From the NCBI GenBank assembly GCA_030867875.1, contig JAOWCC010000019.1, forward strand, positions 79,078,861 to 79,142,860: DNA of 64,000 bases, given 5' to 3'. Source of the DNA: Actinernus sp. WN-2022. Taxonomy: Eukaryota > Cnidaria > Anthozoa > Actiniaria > Actinernidae. The notes under the pieces were generated by a model. That model made no database searches. It saw only the letters and a program-made list of their open reading frames with translations, and had not been told where the DNA came from. This document shows, one piece after another, positions 1 through 11,654 of the stretch. Numbering within the stretch: position 1 is the stretch's first letter; every line of letters begins with the position of its first letter. A program made the translations under genes and the position numbers.

Positions 1-1301
1 CGGCGATTTTTTTTGCATGCAGTCGTTGTTGCAAAAATGTTAAGTGAAACCAGAAGTCCACAAACTGATCTATACCGATACTAATTGACGTTAGATTTTT
101 TTTGGAAAAGGTACTGATAACATGGATATATTTTAGATTATGATTTGGGATATATAACGGCATACTTTTCATATAAGTACCAACTAAAATGTGACTGAAG
201 TTTTTAATTCCAATCCAAACACTACGTCAGCCCTTTAGATCCCTCCCCTTTGCGACGCAGGATATTGGATCCCGAAACTGCTAATGACAGCTTCGACTAT
301 CTATACGTGCTGTGTCTGTGGAAGATTCTTGATTACCGTCGTTATGCCATTCTCTAAGTAATGGTTTGAACTCAAAGCTGTTATGACAATCTGCAGCGAA
401 AACGACTTTAATTACGAACATATACTCTTGATTCGGTTGTTTGAACATGGCTAAAGACGAGTGACATCAATGAGTCAAGGCTAAAACCCAATATGGTTTC
501 AGCTTTGCATCTTGTCGCATGACTTGTGTTGACAAAAAGTTGTTTGTTCAAAGCCAAGAAGAAAAGTAAGAAAGATCGAAAATTGTTTTTCCAAAAAGTA
601 AAATGATTCTTTGGTTGTTTTAAACTATGATTTCAGTGCGGGAAGTTATTTGTTAGCGTTTGAATGTTGGCTGCACTATTTTGTCATTGCGGTAGTAATT
701 TACATATTTCTCCAAACATCCGCTACAGAATGTCTCTTTCGCAGCGTTGTTAATGAGACTACTACAGAATTGAAAGCTTTAAATACCCGTAACATTGCTG
801 TACCAACAAACTTTGAAGTTTAGCACATTTTTATCCCACTGAACTGAACACTATAATTCCTTTTTCAAATGTTCAAATAGTATTTTCTCAAAAACAAAAC
901 AGCGCTATTGGGCAATGTGTATTGGAAATAGCGCTATATCAGTACATAAATATTATTATTATTATAACAAAACAAAGCATTTCAGTCTTGAAATTTATCG
1001 TTAATTTATCATGCACCTCTCGAGTAGTTAGTACTCAAGTTTTTGACGCGATTGAAAGTCATTAAGTGGAATTTGACAGCACATAAACGTCACGCGAATG
1101 GCTGTTTCGCACCTGAAGACGTTATTAACTGATTTAAGTAGAACTTACGATATCAGGGAAAACCTTCATTACTCAATTCCCAACGGATGTGATAACTGCG
1201 AGTAATGTGGAACACACAAAGCTACTCCTTAATGTATAAACAAAATTGGATGGATCGTTAGGACTGTTTCCTTGTCGCCGTTCTGATTCTGTATTTAAGA
1301 C
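1..1301. other. Upstream non-coding stretch
   Basis: No recognisable gene. An open frame of 70 codons at 611-823 has no family signature and AT-rich composition, so it is not called. The only structured piece is the LINE-type tail at 901-967. The promoter of the CABIT gene should lie in the last few hundred bases, but no convincing TATA box or initiator was found. Confidence 0.6.
901..967 (+). repeat. LINE 3'-tail-like fragment ending in (ATT)n
   Basis: A short stem with two AGCGCTAT-like arms is followed by an (ATT)n run. The same arrangement (GCGC-containing stem, then AT-rich microsatellite) ends the minus-strand LINE near 11225-11285, so this looks like a severely 5'-truncated copy of a CR1/L2-like element. 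The class is inferred from resemblance within the window. Confidence 0.4.
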
Positions 1302-2837
1302 ATGTCGCATATTAATGGCGTCACGTTCCCTTCGATATTTTGTACCAGTAAAGTCTACGAGCTGCAGGAGTTCGTAAAGTCATTTAGCTTCCCACAAGTC
1401 GTCAAACTTCAACAGAAATACATCTGTCATTATGATAACGAGCTAAAGACAATCTCAGAAAAGCAAGTTCTAATGCTGCATGAGGTAAGGAACACAGAAG
1501 TTGCCAAGGCGACTGATTCCGAAGGCCATGAGCTATTAATACCACTAGAAACAGATTCCAAGGTTGAAATCGTGTGGGATAAGTATAACAAGTTTTACGA
1601 AAGCGTGCATGAACTTTGTAACGATTTCCCAGCTTATGTGTGCGCGCTGAAAGATGACCGCTGTTTGGGGATTGAAAACGGAGACGTCTTAAAACTCAAA
1701 CGCAAAGTCACAAAGAGCAGCATCGGAAACATGAACGTGTACCTGCAGTGTGAAATAAAAAACAAAAACGGCAAAGAAGTGACTATCCCTTTCTCGTATA
1801 GAGGACATTTTAAGGCTCTGGGGGACCTTCATCAGGAGAACGTATTCCTGAAGGATGCCGTAGAGTATTGTAAACTACCTCGTGTAGTAAGATTCCTCGA
1901 CAACAAACTAAAGCTCAGGAACAGGAATTCGGGCATGACCATTGGGCTAGATGTCGTGGGAGACATTACTCTACACGGACTACTCCTTCGCTCAGTTGTG
2001 ATCGCAAGCGTACTTGAAGTTACCGAAGGTCAGCCATCAAGGATGGTTATTCCTATAGAATCGAATGTGAAGGTGTTTGCAGCCCTCGATGCTATTAGAA
2101 ATGATTCTAACTACGACCACTTTTGTAGACTTGTAAGCAGTAAAACAAGATGCGATGTCCCCAAAGAGACAAGTTTGAAGAGTGGCTGTGTTGAAGTGGT
2201 GTATAATATTGAAATCGCTGCGGTAGGAGATAGTAAGAGACCTTGTTGCATCCTCGAAACACCACCACCACTCCCTCCGAAACAAAAACGGCGAATTAAA
2301 ATGGTAGACGTTCCTCCTCCGCCGCTTCCCCCAAGACGCCACCCACCCCGTCCATGTCACAACCAGAACAAGTCAGAGGATCCCCCACCACTACCCCCTA
2401 AGAAAAGAAATCGAGTTAAGACAACTGACCAAAGGAAGCCTCCCAAAGCAAACCTGATAAGTGTACAAAGTGTGTCTGAGAGTGAAGTGCAGCAACACGC
2501 TGCCAGGAGAGCCAGCGGCATAAGTGGGAAATCTGGCACGTACGTGGAAATGAAGTCACTCGATGAGAACAGTATTCTGGAAGCGACATATCGTGTTGGG
2601 TACCAAGATAGCAGTCGAATAGAAACAGAACATAGAAATGTAAATAAACGCGGAGTAAAACTTTTACAGCCCGTACAGTCATCTGTGATACTCGATGATT
2701 TCAAAGACTATGTTTCAATATACTTCACAAAAGGCCCGAGTTTAGCACCTCCAGTAAGGATTTTACAGATATCCGAGTCAACTGTTTCTTCACGGAGGAC
2801 GTCGTCTGCATGCTATGTATTTGGTTATCCCACATGA
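1302..2837 (+). CDS. CABIT-domain adaptor protein (THEMIS/GAREM-like), single exon
   Basis: The predicted product has 511 residues and is intronless. Residues ~20-300 read as a CABIT module: two half-modules each open with an LP/FP-x-VV motif (FSFPQVVKL at 28-36, CKLPRVVRF at 190-198). Three proline motifs follow that resemble GRB2/SH3 ligands: PPPLPPK at 321-327, PPPPLPPRR at 338-346 and PPPLPPKK at 361-368. YVEM at 414-417 fits a YxxM PI3K SH2-type site. In vertebrates THEMIS and GAREM couple receptor tyrosine kinases or antigen receptors to GRB2; an intracellular adaptor role is inferred here. Unlike GAREM, no C-terminal SAM domain is seen. Unlike THEMIS, there is one CABIT rather than two. 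The ATG at 1302 is the first in frame, just after an AT-rich leader. A downstream poly(A) signal supports an intact gene. Confidence 0.8.
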   Translation: MSHINGVTFPSIFCTSKVYELQEFVKSFSFPQVVKLQQKYICHYDNELKTISEKQVLMLHEVRNTEVAKATDSEGHELLIPLETDSKVEIVWDKYNKFYESVHELCNDFPAYVCALKDDRCLGIENGDVLKLKRKVTKSSIGNMNVYLQCEIKNKNGKEVTIPFSYRGHFKALGDLHQENVFLKDAVEYCKLPRVVRFLDNKLKLRNRNSGMTIGLDVVGDITLHGLLLRSVVIASVLEVTEGQPSRMVIPIESNVKVFAALDAIRNDSNYDHFCRLVSSKTRCDVPKETSLKSGCVEVVYNIEIAAVGDSKRPCCILETPPPLPPKQKRRIKMVDVPPPPLPPRRHPPRPCHNQNKSEDPPPLPPKKRNRVKTTDQRKPPKANLISVQSVSESEVQQHAARRASGISGKSGTYVEMKSLDENSILEATYRVGYQDSSRIETEHRNVNKRGVKLLQPVQSSVILDDFKDYVSIYFTKGPSLAPPVRILQISESTVSSRRTSSACYVFGYPT

Positions 2838-2900
2838 CAATTGAACATCAACTTTGTTAACTCCATATGGTAATATCTGTAGTATATTTTAATAATTACA

Positions 2901-2906
2901 AATAAA
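2901..2906 (+). terminator. Poly(A) signal AATAAA of the CABIT gene
   Basis: A canonical AATAAA lies 64 bases after the stop codon of the CABIT gene, on the same strand and with no gene between them. Confidence 0.55.
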
Positions 2907-3300
2907 GACCCAGGATCGCAACTATGGCGAATATTATTGCTATATATTGTGAATCTAATCCGACATTTTTTTGCACATAATGACACATATAAGTAAAAAC
3001 TATGTAAAATCTTACAGTTTGTTAAAATGTCCAGAGGGGTTATACAGAGTATCTGTGACACTGAAGTTGTAGTGTTGTGCGCATTCGCTCGACTTTACAC
3101 TACATGCGATCAATTCGCTAGTTTGGGGGAGGGGTGGGGAGCAAGAAATTCTGTCATAGTTTTGTTTACCACAACGCTGATGATGTCAATAATTAAGCTG
3201 TTTTACTTAAAATATCGTGAGTAAATGAAAGTAACGTGTTAGATTTTCTTAATTAAATAAGTTTCCCATCTAATTAACGCAGTTTAAACTTACATTAATT

Positions 3301-3874
3301 AAAGAGACTGTGTCATGGTGAGAGACCATTACATTAGATGTCCGGGTGGGACACGGTCATTATCAGCGATTCTCATATGAACTGACGAACCTCGTGCACA
3401 TGTGGGATGGTTAAGATCAAAGCAAATATTCAAAAATGACTAATAAACTGTATATTTATACAGTATTCTCAAACTCATTAATAATTCATCAGGTGAATAC
3501 AATAGAAATCATGACCATGATGAATATTTAGAATAGAGTATTTAGAAACAGCTCGCATTTCAAGACTTTTAGAGCGCTAATTTTATCATTAAAGCGGAGT
3601 TTGAGAAGCCAACTAAAACACTCAGAGCTTGTTTTAGAAGGGAATTTCTAAATACAGTGAGAACGAGTTGAAAAACCTCGGCTTTGCCTCGGTTTTCAAC
3701 ACACTCTCACTGTATTTAGAAATCGCTTCTAAAACAGCTCTGAGTATTTTACATAAATGAAAATACTTTCAATGAAGCATCGAAGGAAGGGGGGGGGGGG
3801 GGGGTTAATTGTTTTAAGCCACCAATCCAACACTGAATCCATACATGCGTAGTACCATGCATGACAGCCACTTT
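3301..3874. mobile_element. TTAA-type MITE with nested hairpin
   Basis: The left end reads AAAGAGACTGTGTCATGG after TTAATT. The right end carries the inverted form CCATGCATGACAGCCACTTT followed by AAAG. The terminal sequence matches the MITE in the PLA2 intron at 9561-9834 and a partial copy near 27731-27830. TTAA at both borders suggests a piggyBac/Kolobok-like target preference (inference). A separate hairpin (3612-3752) and a G tract (about 3788-3805) sit inside. Confidence 0.5.
3612..3752. repeat. Hairpin with ~60-bp arms, nested in the MITE
   Basis: Left arm around 3614-3676 (contains TTTCTAAATACAGTGAGA) pairs with right arm 3690-3750 (TCTCACTGTATTTAGAAA). The loop is short. This is typical of a MITE inserted into another MITE. 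Confidence 0.6.
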
Positions 3875-4667
3875 AAAGACGCCCAGGAATCCAATAATGT
3901 TTATTGCTTGCTGTACTGACGTTCATGGATCCAATAAAGCGTTATGTTTATTGCTTGCTGTATTGACGTTCATGAATCCAATAAAGTGTTATGATTGATG
4001 CTTGCTGTACTGACGTATAGCAATCAGTCCAACTCAGTGTTTTATTGTTATATTGGCGTCCTGGAATCCCTTAAAGTGCTTGTCATTTGATTCCGCTTCG
4101 GCCCGCGCGAGTGGAGCGGATGACAGCAACAATTGACTGACTTCAGGTTTTCCTCGAGCCCGGCTGAAAGTGCTGCACCCGCGCGCGACTGTTTGGATCG
4201 ATAGTGAACATATTTTTTCATTTGTAGTTTTTTTTTATCTTTTATTTCCTGTATACAATTTATCGTTTCTTTCTGGTCATTACCTCAGTTCAGGTAATTG
4301 GGAGCTCCGCTTGCCTAATTATATATGTTATTTAATTAGCCAATGAGCACAAAGGAAGGAGTGAGAAAGAGAGAGATCAACTGAATCAAATTTATCAAGC
4401 TTTACGAATAAAACGTTATTTTATTCTCGAAAAATAAACTAATTTACCATGTAGCCTCATATTGAAACCTTTCGGCAGCAGCGCGCATGCGTGACAAATG
4501 AAGCATATATCGAAATTAAGTGGACTGTTAAACACCAAGAATAAGATAGACTGTTAAGCAATGAAACTAGAAAATTCCAGTTGTTTTGTCGACTTTGTCT
4601 CTAAAATCCAATAATTAATTCTTCAGGTATGTTAGTAACCGTGAGAAGAACGCCTTTTAGCCTGCTT
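3875..4667. other. Non-coding spacer with a ~60-bp tandem repeat
   Basis: At 3890-4020 the phrase TGTTTATTGCTTGCTGTA, then TGACGTTCATG, recurs about every 60 bases in degenerate copies. The rest is AT-rich, and no gene is visible. Confidence 0.5.
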
Positions 4668-7593
4668 AGTGCCGATAAGCCCAAACTTTTTTATCATTAA
4701 CATCGATTCTAGATCAAGTATGATAGGTGAATGGTAAAATATTTCTTGATTTGAGTGGTGCGTCTGGGTTATAAAGGTTTATATTTCCAATATGCTAATG
4801 ATGTGATGTCACAGGAGGCCAACAAAAGGCCTTGAAGGAAACTATTTCTGATTTATACAAAATACGTATAGTGTAAAAAACAAAATAGGATAATTAACTT
4901 GATTTACTATATGCAATAAACAGAGATTACGTCATGGCAAGTGCTGGCGTATGGTATTTAATCACGAGTTTGTTTTCACAAAACGAACGAGCGAGGTACG
5001 AGGTAATTTGTAATTTTATTAATTAATATAATTAGTTCATACAATATTCTTGTAAGTTAGTTCACGCCCCTCATTGAAATCAGTTGTTGGGGCTAGCGTG
5101 GTGAAATAAAGTGTTTACTACTTACTACTACTTCTGCTTTCTAGCGTAAAATTGTCGTATTTGCTTACCATCGAGCGCTAAGAATTATCTGCTAACAGAT
5201 AATGTACGCATGCGCACTTAGTGCTATAGCTAGTATGGAGAATTCGTTGTGTGTTCTCAGTCAATCAGAATCGAGATGAGTAAAATGTATAATAAAGATG
5301 TTAATCATTAGGGAGCATGACTACTGGATTCTGATTGGCTTACGAGCAGGGCATTCTTTCTTAATCAAGGGCCTGATTAATGGCGTCTGATTGGAAGTTG
5401 GTTGCTTAGCAACATGTCTTTCGCTGGTCAAAGTTTGCTGAGAATTTTCAGCTCGCGAGTCGTGTGCACTTCTGCCCCAAAAAGCAAACAAATAAGGATT
5501 TTACGAAGGCCAACTGATCAGTTAAGTGTTATTTCCCACTCTCTTCAGTTTAGAAAGCATTTCGTTCAGCAGTGCAGTCGATCAGGCAAACTACTTGCTC
5601 TCGAGGAAAATCCGGCGACCTGTGATCTTAATAGCGAAGAAAATACAAGCTTGATCAATAAGAAAGCTAAAACGAATCCAGGATTTGGACCAGGATTTTC
5701 AATACAGTGGAAATCCCCGCGAAATAAACGAGGTGTCGGATTTCTTCGGCACTCTTTCGTAACTGCTCCCGAGGAAAATCCGTGCCAATCTCCGGCGGCG
5801 ACCTGTGTTCTTCGCCACGCGATTGACTACTCAGTACAATAGGCGGTATGTTAGACCGCGTGGGGAGAGAGTAAAGTATCTGGCAATTTATCGACTGTCC
5901 CTCTGCCGGAAAGAGTAATTTTGTCAGCAAGCCAGGCTACAAAGCCGAGTTTGCAACGGTCATGTCAGAAACGATGCAAATACGCAGTCCTGTGCGAAGA
6001 ATGAGGGGGCTTTTTCAAAGAAATGAGTTCATTTGGAAGAGTTTGGAAAAGGATTTCTCAAGTCTGAAAACTTATGGGGTAAGAAAAACTATCTACCTTC
6101 ACCTGACGGAGGAAATTACGCCCATCGAACGGGTTTTCGTGAGAAAAATCGTCCTCAAGTGAGTCGTGGTTTGAATTCGCGCAGCCTTTCCTTTCTTTTA
6201 GACAGAGAGAAGAGAGAACAATGCAAAGTGAGAGAAATGCCCCATAACCGCCATTTCTAGACCTCAGAGAAACAACAGGATAACAACAAACTCTTAAGGT
6301 AAGTTTATTTTCTTTATCTGAGAATTAAGTGATATATTTATGGGTTGATATATACAAAAGTGGTCATACAGTGCAAATTCAGAGCTTGGGCTGCCTGTGA
6401 TGAAACAAGGTAAGTTATTATCTATTTGCCGGATGCAAACTATATATCTAAATCCAAGTCATCGTAATTTGTTTACAAATAAACTCAGTTAATTCCAACT
6501 TATCTAATATAAGAAAATATAGTCTGAGTCTTCTCTTCTTACCAAGAGAGTCATCCACTTACTGCTTTTTAGAGAGATATCACCACAAACTACACTGCAT
6601 CTTCTGATTTAGTACACATCTAAAATGGCGGTAAGTAGTGAACATGAAAACGAGGTTTATTATACTGGTAGAGTCCGCTGACTTGTATCTCGCTGGCCTA
6701 AAATTACTTAATTCCGCGTTTCGGTGTAGAATTAAAGGAAGTCATATTGAAAAACAGTAAACTGTATTGTTTTCAGTGTAATACTTTTTTATGTCAAGTC
6801 TTACAAAGTGAAACAATGAATACAGGAGGAGATTAATTCTAACCGAGACATCTGTCTCATTTGCTTCTATACTGAGCTAGCTACGGGCTGATTTAACTTT
6901 TTCTTTTACATAATAGCCGACATATTCTTAGTGCCCTTCTGACGTCCAATGGACGTTTAGGGGGGAGAGGGTCCAGGCGTGGGCGTTAGTGTGGGGCATT
7001 TTAATGCCAACACAGTTCTGGAAACAAGATTGGAGCAAAAACATGAGCAAACATGCATGGCGGCCATGACTTCTGAAGTTGAAGCAAAGTGTTTGGACTT
7101 TCGACATAAATTACAGAACCAACCAAACATGCAGATGTTTCCATAGACTAGGTAAAGAGAACACAATCGATCGATTCATCTCCTAAAGTTTCTTATCGAC
7201 TCACTCAATGTGATTTTCGACTGAGCTTTCGGTACTTTTATAGTATCGTAAGTTAACGACAACAAAAGGGTGGACGTTAATGGGGAGGGGGCCCGACCTT
7301 ACAGCTGCCCTTAACGTCCAGTAGACGTTAAGCGGGGCACTGAGAATATGTCGACGGTCCGGCTCTAATGTGTAGCTTTTCGGCAATACCAATCTATATA
7401 AATCTGATGCTTAATAAAGTTGTGGTTGTATGATAAATAAGGCCTTCTGTGACATGATTAGCATATTGGAACTAGAAACTTCTATAACTCACAATAGCAG
7501 ACGCAACACTCAAATCAATAAATATTTTACTTTTGACCCATTTACTTGATGTAGAATCGATATTAATGATAAAAATTGGGGCTTACAGGCACT
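4668..7593. mobile_element. 2.9-kb DNA transposon-like element with ~155-bp TIRs
   Basis: The left terminus (AGTGCCGATAAGC..., 4668 to ~4830) is repeated inverted at ~7436-7593 (...GCTTACAGGCACT), with near-continuous match over about 155 bases. A shorter relative with the same termini spans 25559-26337. The interior holds open frames at 5402-5842 (146 codons), 5962-6162 and 6033-6260, none with a recognisable transposase motif, so the copy is either decayed or its protein is unfamiliar. Another inverted-repeat element is nested at 6921-7350. No unambiguous target-site duplication was found; TTAA follows the right end. Confidence 0.6.
6921..7350. mobile_element. Nested inverted-repeat element (MITE-like)
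   Basis: CATATTCTTAGTGCCC at the left end mirrors GGGGCACTGAGAATATG at the right. Just inside, GACGTCCAATGGACGTTTA and TAACGTCCAGTAGACGTTAA form matching sub-terminal palindromes. It lies inside the 4668-7593 element. Confidence 0.55.
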
Positions 7594-9283
7594 TTAAACC
7601 TTTTCATACTATGTCATGGTAGCAACAAATCTTATATATGAATTCGAAAAACCTGTTTTCGTAATTTAATGTTCAACGAGAATTCAGGAGAGAACTTGCT
7701 GTTTTTAACATCGCCCTATCATGGTCTATTATGGGATACGCGTGATTCACTAACACTTATACGTGTTCCATTGTGTTGCTGTGCGGCATCAATGGCAGTG
7801 TCAAGTCTTGGCCTATCTTGTTGCCAAATAGAGATCGTGTATCGCCGAAAATACTTAACTCACTGGTCCGTTAATCCTTTAAACATTGATCTCTTAAACC
7901 CTAGCAGTCCGTACAGGAAATCTGCCATTGTATCGGCACTTCCCTTGAGTTATATGAACAACTATGAGAAGAGTAACCGAAGTCATAAGTAAACTATCGT
8001 TTAGAGTCATATTAAACGTTAGGGTAAGTTGCATTGTGTAAGTAAATCATTTGTTGGATGTATTTTTCACTAAAAATAACATAATGGCTCTACTTTTGTC
8101 TTTGAAACTTTAGTAAGTTAATAGAGAACAATGGTATAGACACACAAATACAAATTAAGACTAAAAACACAGGCCAATTAGGTATGGAGTAAAAAAATAA
8201 CAGTACGTCCATGTGAAAATAATACATGATTTGATATACACTATACTGTTAAGGTTCCGGACGGTAATCCGTAGAACGGAAACCCTTTGAATAAACCTAC
8301 AATCTTAACAATATTTCTTTGTTAACATAACAAGGATTCAACTGAAATCATCTTCAATAACAAAAGTGTCCAATTTCACTAGTTAGAAGTATTTAAAATA
8401 CTGCTAAAACACTCAGTATGCTCTCAGTGAGTGAACTAAACAGCCTTTGTGCATTCAACTGAACTAGTTCAAGGCTCGCTTAAGAAAACTCAAGTAATAC
8501 AGACAAAAGGAGGAGAGTTCCACCATTAGTCAACTACAATTTGTAAAGCAAGAAGGTACTAAACATCGTAAAAAATATAGGGAGCTGCGTTCAGGATTGA
8601 CCACGGTACAAAAAATTGATAACGACACTGGGGGAGATGAGGGGACGATACTGGGGGGAGATGAGGGGACTTTGCCTTAATTTTTTTGCGCAAGCAATGC
8701 TTTTTATAGTTAACAAAAATATGTGAACACCACATTCACCGAATAGTAACCACCCTAATCACAATTATGCTTTAATATCTGATTTTACTTTTATTTTTAA
8801 GATCTTTAAAAACCTCACCAAAAAAGAAACAGTGGCATGTTCACAAACAATTTGTTACTATAGGAGGAAAACTTTAAACGTGACGTAGAGAAACATTCAA
8901 TAGTTTTACCAACGTGTTCAGCCAGCAGATGAATCAGTAGACGCTTTGGTGCAGGTGCCACGAGGCTCAAGGCCAATCAGATGAAAGCTTGATAGAGAAC
9001 CAGTCATTGTTGCAAGGTTACAAAAAATAGGGAACGTAGCTTTCAAAAACATCCAATAACCAATGACATAATGCAGACTGAAAAAAAAACTGTAAAAGGT
9101 TCAAAGTGAAGAGATTTTCATAACATGTTTTAATTTCAAGAGATTTCATCATTTCAGTATGCAGTTTATCATGTGGGCCAGATGATTTTCGAAGGCATGC
9201 AGCCGACTAGCGTAAGTTTCCATGTTGGGTCAGCTTGTTTCCGATTCTAATCGCTGCTCTAATTGTTTAGTTTATTATCTCAG
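7594..9283. other. Non-coding spacer before the first PLA2 gene
   Basis: No gene recognised. It contains a small hairpin around 8251-8285 and a short direct duplication of a G-rich phrase at about 8622-8665 (GGGGGAGATGAGGGGAC twice). A 107-codon open frame at 7669-7992 lacks any family signature. Confidence 0.5.
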
Positions 9284-9300
9284 TTTCCACTTGATGTGTC

Positions 9301-10424
9301 ATGGTTTGGTGGTATAGCATAATGTTGTTGTTGGTGCTATCCCCACCCCTGTACGTCTCTACCCACCTCCACCCCCTGAAGATGTATCATGATCAATCTT
9401 CTTCATGTCCCGTGTATACGAATGGCTGTAGTGTACCTGGTAACTTACCCGTTCCCTACAAAGTCAAGTTTACTCCCGCATGCCACAAGCACGATGTATG
9501 TTACAGCTGTGTAAGTTCCATGCACTTCTGTCTAGAACTTGATTTCAAGATTGCTTTAAAGGGGCTGTGTCACGGTAATAGGCTTCGCGTTCCGGGCCGG
9601 AATCGAAACAGCTATTGATATGAACTACCGAACCTCTCGGCCATGTGGGATGTTTAAAATCAAAGCAAATATGCAAAAATGACCAACAAACAGTGTATAT
9701 GACCAGTCTCTAGGGAAAATATTGAAAATCCTTTCAATTAAGCATTGAAAGAGGGAAGTTTAACTGTTTCTATCCAGTTAAAGCCACCAACCGAGCAATT
9801 ACTCGATACATGCGCAGTACCATGACATAGCCCCTTTAAAGGCAATACGTTTCTTTACAACGAAACTACAAAAATGGGATAGAAGCCTGTGAAATACCAT
9901 GTGAATGTCCTGATATGCTTTTCGGAACTTTTCGATGGCAAAGATTAAAGTGGATTACAAAAGCTTATCACTGGAAACCTGATTTTGGTTACAGTGAACC
10001 GATTTCAAGTAAAACTTCATTTCAATACTATATGCATTGCATGCATGCATCATGCTGTTCTCAAATATTGCCATATTTACGGTTCCATGTTTTATACTCA
10101 CTGGGAAAGTGTTGTATTCCATATTAGGGTCAATACTACAGCTGGAAAAAATACGCCTGCGACATTACCTTCAGAGATGACATGTACTACCTGTGTAACT
10201 CCTCTCAAGACAAACGATTCGTTGGTAGAATTTGGAACTGGCTGAAGAAAGTGGTTAGCAAAAAGGTAGAGCGTTGTCGTAGCATGGCGGACGTGTTTTA
10301 TAAGACCGTCGATATCTTTGGCCAAAGGTACTATCCCACTACATCCCCCGCGTGGTGCAGGAAACCTTGTGTCGGGATTCTTGGAGACCCATCTCGCAGA
10401 ATCAATCAATCGACACGGAATTAG
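9301..10424 (+). CDS. Conodipine-like secreted phospholipase A2 (copy 1), two exons
   Basis: Exon 1 is 9301-9510, ending at a GTAAGT donor. Exon 2 is 10128-10424, beginning after ...TATTAG. The join is phase 0, giving ~168 residues. Residues ~1-20 form a hydrophobic signal peptide. The calcium-loop/catalytic region carries the PLA2-type dyad in HKHDVCYSC just before the junction, and exon 2 opens with a W/C-rich helix and ends with further cysteines. PLA2s of the conodipine-M alpha type hydrolyse the sn-2 ester of phospholipids; secretion and catalysis are inferred from signal and dyad. The acceptor CTCAG at 9281-9283 lies 17 bases before the ATG, implying a 5'-UTR intron. The coding intron carries a 274-bp MITE. 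No canonical AATAAA was seen soon after the stop. Similar exon structure at 23132 and 27934 shows a gene family. Confidence 0.75.
9561..9834. mobile_element. 274-bp TTAA-type MITE inside the PLA2 intron
   Basis: TTTAAA at 9555-9560 and 9835-9840 flanks inverted ends GGGGCTGTGTCACGGTA / TACCATGACATAGCCCC. The interior phrase AAATCAAAGCAAATATGCAA is shared with the element at 3301-3874 and with a fragment near 27781. The TIR match and identical flanks support insertion at a TTAA-containing site. Confidence 0.7.
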
Positions 10425-11224
10425 ACACCTCAGTTTCTGGAGCTTAATATTTATTTGTGAACTTTGAGGCTGACAGGAGACGGATCTATAGTACTAGATT
10501 GTATGCTTTGGTTTTAGATTTCCTCTGTGTCTAAATATTTCTGGTATTGATTACAAAAATATACGTCAAAACATAACAATCAACGTATTGTGTCTGTTAG
10601 AATATACTTTACCTAAATCGTTACAACGTCTGATATCTAAGTAATAGATAAAGAATGAGCGGACGATCTTTATGGGACTAAAAGCGAGGGTTTATAAATC
10701 CCATAAAGATCGGACGCGAATTCTTTATCGCACTTATCAAACGTCTAGATCTAGAGTCATGTTTACAGTTATTTTTGGCGATACGACTTATTTTGGCCGA
10801 GAAAATCAAAGTTTATGTAAATCAGGACGAAATCTGTATCAGATTTAAAGATCATTATTAATGAGTTTGATAACCGTGGCGTTGTAGAGTTGAACATAAA
10901 CTTTTAGTTTTCAAGTTCAATTTATTGTTCAAGTTCAATTTATTGTTCAAGTTCATGATACACAATAAATTGATCAATTTATTGTTGAAGCTCAATTTAT
11001 TCACACTTGTTTATAGTTTAATAATGTTCAATTAATGTTTGAATATAACAAACCATAAGAAAAAAGAAGAAGAAATAGTAGATCAAATAAGTCATAGTGG
11101 TCAAAGGAGCATAAGCTTTCGAGTTGCCCACTACCATGTTGAAGTTAATGGGATGGGAAGGATTTATTGTAAACCATAACATTGGTGGCAGCGAGTAATA
11201 TTACGCGTCATGTTACACGATTCA
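10425..11224. other. Non-coding spacer with hairpin and 18-bp repeats
   Basis: A palindrome at 10647-10731 pairs GATAAAGAATGAGCG and ACGATCTTTATGGGA with inverted partners. At 10911-10990 TTCAAGTTCAATTTATTG recurs in tandem, with an inverted ACAATAAATTGA. No gene seen. Confidence 0.5.
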
Positions 11225-11654
11225 TAATATAATAATAAAAAAATATATAGCGCCATAATCCACTAATTGCTCTATGGCGCTTTACAATGAATACTGGTAA
11301 AGAAAAATGTAAGAATATGTAAAGTTAAAATAACATATAATTAATATTAAGCTATCTAGTATGTATACTACTAAAACTACTAGAACAACTAAAAACTACC
11401 ATAAAAATCATTAATTATAATTTATAGTTATAATTATAATTAATTTACCGGTAAATAAATTTAAAACTGCTAATACACGGACTCATTCTAATCTTAGCTG
11501 GTAATGAGTTCCATAACTTAGGTACAGCAACTGAAAAAGCTCGGTCACCATAGCTCTTCAAATTAGACATAGGAACAGTTATAAATATTGCGAAGACGAT
11601 CTCAAAGTACGTGTAGGAATGTAGGCGTGAAGCACATTACTAATGTACGGTGGA

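Noticed and set aside
5402..5842. 146-codon open frame as a host gene
   Set aside because: It lies inside a TIR-bounded element, has no recognised domain and no splice or poly(A) support; kept only as element content.
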